Positions 29,988 to 34,278 of a stretch of DNA of 34,278 nucleotides are shown here, one piece after another (within the stretch, counting starts at the first letter, position 1; every line of letters starts with the position of its first letter). Position numbers and translations under genes: made by a program. Source of the stretch: JACVRW01 sp040509755 (lineage in GTDB: Bacteria > Actinomycetota > Thermoleophilia > Solirubrobacterales > Thermoleophilaceae); assembly GCA_040509755.1 (NCBI GenBank), contig JBEVKF010000007.1, positions 1-34,278 of the forward strand. The letters are read 5' to 3'. Under the pieces are notes generated by a model. That model was not told the origin of the DNA. It saw nothing but the letters and a program-made list of their open reading frames with translations, and ran no database searches.

Positions 29988-31295
29988 GTGCCCGAGCGCG
30001 CCGACCTGGAGCGCCGCACCACCGAGCTGCTCCAGCGCCTGATCCGTTTCAACACCGTGAATCCGCCCGGCAACGAGCAGGCGGTTCAGGAGTTCCTCCG
30101 CGATCTGCTCACGGATGCCGGTTTCGAGTGCGAGCTGCTCCGCGCGGTCGAAGGGCGGCCGAATCTCGTCGCGCGGATGGGGGCCGCCTCCGACGGCCCG
30201 ACACTGTGCCTGCTCGGCCACGTGGACACCGTCCTCGCCGAACCCTCGCAGTGGAGCGCCGACCCGTGGTCGGGCGAGCTCCGCGACGGATGCGTGTGGG
30301 GGCGCGGTGCGCTCGACATGAAGAGCCAGGTGGCGGCCGAGGCGGCCGCTGCGCTCGCGCTGGTCGAGGAGGGCTGGCGTCCCGAGGCGGGCGAGCTGCT
30401 GCTCGTGTTCACCTGCGACGAGGAGACGGGCGCGGCCGTCGGCGCTCAGTGGCTGTGCCGCGAGCATCCCGGCCGCGTGCGGGCCGACCTCGTCGTCAAC
30501 GAGGGTGCCGGTCAGGTGATGTCGTACGACGGCCGGCGCGTCTACGGAGTCTGCGTGGCCGAGAAAGGCGTGTTTCGCTTCACGCTCTCGACCGCGGGGC
30601 AGGCGGGCCACGCCTCGGTTCCGCGCATCGGTGACAACGCGCTTGCGCGGATGGGCCCGCTGCTGAGCGCGCTGCGCGAACGCCGCCCGCCGATCGAGCC
30701 CACGCCGGAGGTAGACGCGCTGCTGAGCGGCCTCGGCCTCGACTCCGGCGATCTTCTCGCGGCGCTCGCGGCGCTCGAGCGAACCGACCCTGAGCTGGCC
30801 GTCCTGCTCGAGCCGCTGCTGGGCGTCAGCTTCACCCCCACGATCATCCGGGCGGGCGAGAAGATCAACGTGATACCCGCGCATGCCGAGCTCCAGGTGG
30901 ACTGCCGCGTGCCACCCGGACTGGGTGAGGACCACGTGATGAAGGCGATCCGGGCGGTGCTCGGAGAGGACGGCTACGAGGTCGCCTTCGCCCACAATGT
31001 GATCGGCAACCGGTCGCCCGTTGATTCCGCCTTGATGGACTCGATCCGGGTGTTCGTCGAGCGCGAGGACCCGGGCGCAAGCGTGACCCCGATGGCCATG
31101 ACCGGGTTCTCGGACTCGCACTGGTGGCGAGCCGCTTTCCCCGACAGCGTGGTCTACGGCTTCTTCCCGCAGCGCTCGATGGGCTTCACGGAGGGCTTCC
31201 CGCTCGTGCACGCAGCCAACGAGCGGATCCCGGCCGAGGACCTCGGCCTTGCCGCCGCCTTCTACTCTGATCTTGTGATGGAGACGCTCCGATGA
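29988..31295 (+). CDS. M20 family zinc peptidase / deacylase (ArgE/DapE-like)
   Basis: This 435-aa protein has di-zinc site residues in GHVDTV (His78, Asp80), GALDMKS (Asp110), the catalytic TCDEETG (Glu145/Glu146) and a C-terminal LVHAANERI. A dimerisation domain lies about 200-320. The substrate (N-acyl amino acid, succinyl-DAP or dipeptide) cannot be fixed from sequence. GTG 29988 is preceded at 7 nt by a near-perfect -10 TATACT, and VPERADLERRTTELLQRLI is a typical N-terminus. The stop overlaps the DUF1385 gene start (ATGA). Confidence 0.9.
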   Translation: MPERADLERRTTELLQRLIRFNTVNPPGNEQAVQEFLRDLLTDAGFECELLRAVEGRPNLVARMGAASDGPTLCLLGHVDTVLAEPSQWSADPWSGELRDGCVWGRGALDMKSQVAAEAAAALALVEEGWRPEAGELLLVFTCDEETGAAVGAQWLCREHPGRVRADLVVNEGAGQVMSYDGRRVYGVCVAEKGVFRFTLSTAGQAGHASVPRIGDNALARMGPLLSALRERRPPIEPTPEVDALLSGLGLDSGDLLAALAALERTDPELAVLLEPLLGVSFTPTIIRAGEKINVIPAHAELQVDCRVPPGLGEDHVMKAIRAVLGEDGYEVAFAHNVIGNRSPVDSALMDSIRVFVEREDPGASVTPMAMTGFSDSHWWRAAFPDSVVYGFFPQRSMGFTEGFPLVHAANERIPAEDLGLAAAFYSDLVMETLR

Positions 31296-32158
31296 CCGCG
31301 CCGGTCCCCGAGGACAAGCTGAGGCTGGGCGGCATGGCGCTGCGCAACGGGCTGCTCGTGCACGGGCCGACGCACTGGGCGGCCGCGGTCCGCACGGACT
31401 CCGGAGAGATCAAGGTTGCGTCCGGTCGCAAGCCCGATCTCGGCGGCAAGGTCGCCGCGGGCGTCCCGGGAGTGCGCGGCATCCTCAAGCTGGCCGAGGC
31501 GATCGGGGTGATCCCGCTCGTCAAGCGCGCGCTGCCGGAGGCACGCCTGCCGATGCAGGACGCAAAGACGCTCGGCGCGATGGGCGCGGCGGCCATCGGC
31601 GGAACGGCGATCCGCAACGCCGGGGTGCGACGGGCGGCGAGGAGTGGCGACCAGGGGTCGGGGAGGGCTCGCCCGTCGGCGGGCGCGGGCGCCGAGGTCG
31701 CGGTCGCGCTGCTCAGCCTGGCACCCGCCCTGCTGGCTCTTCGAAGCGGCGATCTCGCCGCCTACCACGGCGTGGAGCACAAGTCGATCGCCGGCTACGA
31801 GGAGGACTCCGAGGCGGCGGACGCCACCAAGGAGCACGATCGGTGTGGCTCTCATCTCGTGGCCCCGATGCTCACCGCCGCCGCTCTTGGCAACGTCGCC
31901 GCGCGGCGCGCGGGCCTCCGTGGCCCCGCAGCCGACGCCGCCGTCGGGCTCGGCAGCGCCGCTGTGGCCGTCGAGATCTTCGTCTGGGGTGAGAAGCATC
32001 CCGACTCGGCGCTCACGCGCCTGCTGCGCCGCCCCGGCAACGAGATCCAACGGGTGGTGGGCACGCGCGAGCCGACCGCCCAGCAGCTCGAGGTCGGCCA
32101 GGCCGCGCTCGCCGAGATCCTTCGGGTCGAGGCCCTGCCCGCCGGCCCGGCTCGCTAG
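31292..32158 (+). CDS. DUF1385 family protein
   Basis: This 288-aa protein has the two conserved blocks of the family. The first is an N-terminal LGGMALRNGLLVHGPTHWAA (family GG.AVMEGV..RGP). The second is a central YHGVEHKSIAGYE (158-170) followed by HDRCGSHL (182-189), after a hydrophobic segment (about 134-150). The His/Glu/Cys arrangement suggests metal binding, but the function is unknown. It is translationally coupled to the M20 peptidase gene upstream. Confidence 0.88.
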   Translation: MTAPVPEDKLRLGGMALRNGLLVHGPTHWAAAVRTDSGEIKVASGRKPDLGGKVAAGVPGVRGILKLAEAIGVIPLVKRALPEARLPMQDAKTLGAMGAAAIGGTAIRNAGVRRAARSGDQGSGRARPSAGAGAEVAVALLSLAPALLALRSGDLAAYHGVEHKSIAGYEEDSEAADATKEHDRCGSHLVAPMLTAAALGNVAARRAGLRGPAADAAVGLGSAAVAVEIFVWGEKHPDSALTRLLRRPGNEIQRVVGTREPTAQQLEVGQAALAEILRVEALPAGPAR

Positions 32159-32170
32159 ACCGCACGCCCT

Positions 32171-32176
32171 TACCAT
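32171..32176 (+). promoter_or_regulatory. Leaderless -10 element of the nicotinate phosphoribosyltransferase gene
   Basis: TACCAT ends 6 nt before ATG 32183, between the DUF1385 stop (32158) and this start. There is no Shine-Dalgarno. Confidence 0.5.
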
Positions 32177-32182
32177 TGGCCC

Positions 32183-33253
32183 ATGGCCACCGAGGCCGGC
32201 CACCGAACGCGGCTGGATCCCGGCGTCTTTCGCCTGCCCGTCGACAAGATCGCCGAGGGCTGGTACACGGACGCCTATTTCAACTTCACCCGTCAGCTGC
32301 TCCTGGAGGGCGGCCGCCACCCGCACGTGACCATGCAGGTGTTCCAGAAGCAGGTCTCCGTGCTCGGCGGGATTGACGAAGCGATCGCGGTGCTAAAGCT
32401 CTGCAGCGGCGACTGGGACGCGCTCGAGGTACACGCGCTCCACGAGGGCGACGACATCTCGCCCGGTGAGACGGTGATGACCATCGAAGGCGACTACGCG
32501 CACTTCGCTCACCTCGAGACCGTGTATCTCGGCTCGCTCGCGCGCCGCACGCTGATCATGCGCAACGTGCGGGAGGTCGTCGAAGCCGCGGCCGGAAAGG
32601 CGATCCTGTTCTTTCCGGCGCGTCACGACCATTGGATGGTCCAGACCGGCGACGGCTGGGCGGCTCACGTGGCCGGAGCGATCGGCGTGTCGACCGACGC
32701 CCAGGCCTCCTGGTGGGGCGGAGTCGGGATCGGCACGGTGCCCCACGGTCTGATCGCCGCGTTCGGAGGGGACACGGTCGCCGCGGCGAAGGCCTTCGTC
32801 GACCGCTTCGGTGACGAGATGAACGTAACCGTGCTGGTGGACTTCGAGAACGACTCCGTGCGCACGGCGCTCGAGGTAGCCGACGCGCTCGGCGACGACC
32901 TGTGGGGCGTGCGCCTGGACACCTCGGAGCGCCTGGTCGACCGCTCGCTATGGCAGGAGATGGGCGACTTCAAGCCGACGGGCGTGAATCCGGTCCTGGT
33001 CGAACGCTTGCGGGCCGCCCTCGACGGCGCCGGGCACGAGCACGTCCGGATCGTGGCCTCGGGCGGCTTCGAGGCAGCGAAGATCCGCCACTTCGAGGAG
33101 CTCGGCGCTCCGGTCGACGCCTACGGTGTCGGATCGTCCCTGGTGCGCGGTGAAAACGACTTCACGGCGGACGTGGTCATGCTCGACGGGCGGCCCTGCG
33201 CGAAGGCCGGCCGGCGCCTCAATCCAAACCCCCGGCTGGAACGCGTCATTTAG
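32183..33253 (+). CDS. Nicotinate phosphoribosyltransferase family protein
   Basis: This 356-aa protein contains KIAEGWYTDAYFNFTRQLLL, THAT-region residues replaced by VFQKQVSVLGG, VRLDTSERL, VASGGFEAAKI and AYGVGSSLVRG, the phosphate-binding barrel motifs of the nicotinate/quinolinate phosphoribosyltransferase fold. It salvages nicotinate to NaMN, or acts on a related substrate. It is shorter than the E. coli PncB type, like the archaeal and actinobacterial subgroup. It may form a small functional theme with nudC (NAD turnover). Confidence 0.9.
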   Translation: MATEAGHRTRLDPGVFRLPVDKIAEGWYTDAYFNFTRQLLLEGGRHPHVTMQVFQKQVSVLGGIDEAIAVLKLCSGDWDALEVHALHEGDDISPGETVMTIEGDYAHFAHLETVYLGSLARRTLIMRNVREVVEAAAGKAILFFPARHDHWMVQTGDGWAAHVAGAIGVSTDAQASWWGGVGIGTVPHGLIAAFGGDTVAAAKAFVDRFGDEMNVTVLVDFENDSVRTALEVADALGDDLWGVRLDTSERLVDRSLWQEMGDFKPTGVNPVLVERLRAALDGAGHEHVRIVASGGFEAAKIRHFEELGAPVDAYGVGSSLVRGENDFTADVVMLDGRPCAKAGRRLNPNPRLERVI

Positions 33254-33280
33254 GACTCAACCGCGGGGCCCCAACGGCCG

Positions 33281-33286
33281 AAGGAG
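33281..33286 (+). promoter_or_regulatory. Ribosome binding site of the FtsH-like gene
   Basis: AAGGAG lies 6 nt before ATG 33293. It is one of the few strong Shine-Dalgarno sequences in the window and fixes this start. Confidence 0.75.
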
Positions 33287-33292
33287 TAGGGA

Positions 33293-34278
33293 ATGAGACG
33301 CGCCCTGCTCATCGTCTGCGCATCGCTGCTGTGCGCCGCCCCGGCAGCTTCCGCCCAGGGCGGGTCGGCGGACTGCACGAAGCCCTTCCTGATCAATCAA
33401 AAACAGCAGCTCGATGGGCTCACGCTCGAGCCGGGCGATTACAAGATCACGACGCTCGAGACGGGCAGCCTCACCTGCGATGCGGCCGAGGACAACCTTC
33501 GCGAGATCCTGCGCGAGCGCGGCGACGCGCTCCCGGCCGGCTGGCGGCTCAGAGCATCCAGGCAGACCTTCTCCCGCGAGGACGGCACCGACCGCTTCCG
33601 GCTGACGAGCGCCGAGCCGGCCGGCGGTGCGGGCGGGGGCTTTGGCTGGCAGAAAATTCAGGACTGGGTGGTCGTGTGGCTGCCGATCATCTTCATGGGG
33701 CTGATCGCGGTCGTGCTGGTCATGACGCTTCGGTACATGCCGCGCACGCGCCCACAGGAGATCAAGCCGTCGTCGGCGGCCGCCATCAAGTGGGAAGAGG
33801 TCGCGGGAGTCGAGGGTCCAAAGGACGAGCTCCGCGAGGTGGTCGAGTACCTGCGCGATCCAAAGCGCTTTCGCAAGCTCGGCGCGCGCGTTCCGAGGGG
33901 AATCCTGCTTCATGGGCCACCCGGCACGGGCAAGACGCTCCTCGCCAAGGCGGTCGCCAACGAGTCGAACGCGAAGTTCTTCGCCCAGTCGGCGTCTTCG
34001 TTCGTCGAGATGTTCGTCGGCCTGGGCGCCGCCCGGATCAGGCGGCTGTTCCGCCAGGCCCGAAAGGAGGCGCCGGCGATCATCTTCATCGACGAGCTCG
34101 ATGCGGTCGGGGCCACGCGCGGCAAGGACATCTCCGGCGAGAAGGACCAGACGCTGAACCAGTTGCTGGTCGAGCTCGACGGCTTCTCCGACCGCGAGGA
34201 GATCGTCGTGATCGCGGCTTCGAACCAGCTCGAGATGCTCGACCCCGCGCTGATGCGGCCCGGCCGCTTCGACCGCCA
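33293..34278 (+). CDS. FtsH-like AAA protease, 5' part, with unusual secreted N-terminal domain
   Basis: 328 codons are present; the gene runs off the window. Residues 1-21 form a signal peptide or first helix ending AASA. Residues 22-118 are an extracytoplasmic domain with two Cys (28 and 62) that does not resemble the standard FtsH extracellular domain. A transmembrane helix lies at about 124-146. The AAA domain has WEEVAGVEGPKDEL (167-180), Walker A GPPGTGKT (208-215), pore loop FVEMFVGLGAARIRRLF (237-253), Walker B IIFIDELD (263-270) and the second region of homology from 305. The M41 peptidase domain, if present, lies beyond the window, so protease activity is inferred. Confidence 0.88.
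   Translation, partial: MRRALLIVCASLLCAAPAASAQGGSADCTKPFLINQKQQLDGLTLEPGDYKITTLETGSLTCDAAEDNLREILRERGDALPAGWRLRASRQTFSREDGTDRFRLTSAEPAGGAGGGFGWQKIQDWVVVWLPIIFMGLIAVVLVMTLRYMPRTRPQEIKPSSAAAIKWEEVAGVEGPKDELREVVEYLRDPKRFRKLGARVPRGILLHGPPGTGKTLLAKAVANESNAKFFAQSASSFVEMFVGLGAARIRRLFRQARKEAPAIIFIDELDAVGATRGKDISGEKDQTLNQLLVELDGFSDREEIVVIAASNQLEMLDPALMRPGRFDR

Noticed and set aside
29966..30073. Upstream extension of the methyltransferase to 30073
   Set aside because: It would run antisense over the M20 peptidase start and encodes Arg/Ser-rich noise; ATG 29965 fits the promoter and family length.

Overview
The window is very GC-rich (roughly 70%), gene-dense DNA from a high-GC Gram-positive bacterium. 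The gene mix suggests a deep-branching actinobacterium, for example class Thermoleophilia/Solirubrobacterales: a c-di-AMP riboswitch on a cell-wall hydrolase gene, DUF2277, NudC, a large LuxR/AAA regulator, many GTG starts and frequent leaderless genes. The lineage is an inference from gene content only. No phage, transposon, CRISPR or plasmid functions were seen; this is chromosomal housekeeping and accessory metabolism.

Layout. 1-2.6 kb: the end of an L,D-transpeptidase gene converges on a peptidoglycan-binding/M23 endopeptidase gene that lies behind a ydaO-type c-di-AMP riboswitch, followed by a small membrane protein. 2.6-5.2 kb: pyrE, nudC, an alpha/beta hydrolase and a DUF2277 gene, then tRNA-Arg(CCT) placed 2 nt behind thiI. 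5.2-9.0 kb (minus): a thioredoxin-like lipoprotein, a GNAT acetyltransferase, a galT-like gene, an unknown protein and thiI. 9.2-11.9 kb (plus): a large SF2 helicase with an acidic insertion, behind a 250-nt structured intergenic region. 11.9-19.2 kb (minus): nine tightly packed genes, ccmA-ccmB-ccmC-ccmD-hemA-hemC-cobA/hemD-SAM hydrolase-birA, joining heme export/cytochrome c maturation to tetrapyrrole synthesis. 19.3-21.8 kb: a VOC protein (plus), then cysG(Met8-like)-moaC-NTF2-like-moaB (minus), linking siroheme and molybdenum cofactor. 21.8-25.0 kb (minus): a 52-aa protein and a 999-aa AAA/LuxR regulator. 25.0-25.3 kb: a gene-poor gap with two diverged copies of a hairpin element. 25.3-30.0 kb (minus): methyltransferase, alpha/beta hydrolase, rarA, and an aldehyde dehydrogenase broken by one in-frame TAG. 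30.0-34.3 kb (plus): M20 peptidase, DUF1385 protein, nicotinate phosphoribosyltransferase, and the start of an FtsH-like AAA protease with an unusual secreted N-terminal domain.

The strongest unifying signal is transcriptional. At least eight genes have a TANNNT hexamer (four are TAGNCT) ending exactly 6-7 nt before the start codon and lack a Shine-Dalgarno sequence, as expected for leaderless mRNAs. At three divergent gene pairs the two -10 elements overlap on opposite strands, so that, for example, the nudC and hydrolase start codons are only 18 bp apart. Several convergent pairs share their stop codons within a CTAG or CTAA. Three internal operon genes (GNAT, moaC, rarA) appear to start at CTG or ATC. 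The Met8-like siroheme enzyme has a four-cysteine N-terminal extension that the leaderless-promoter rule supports as translated.
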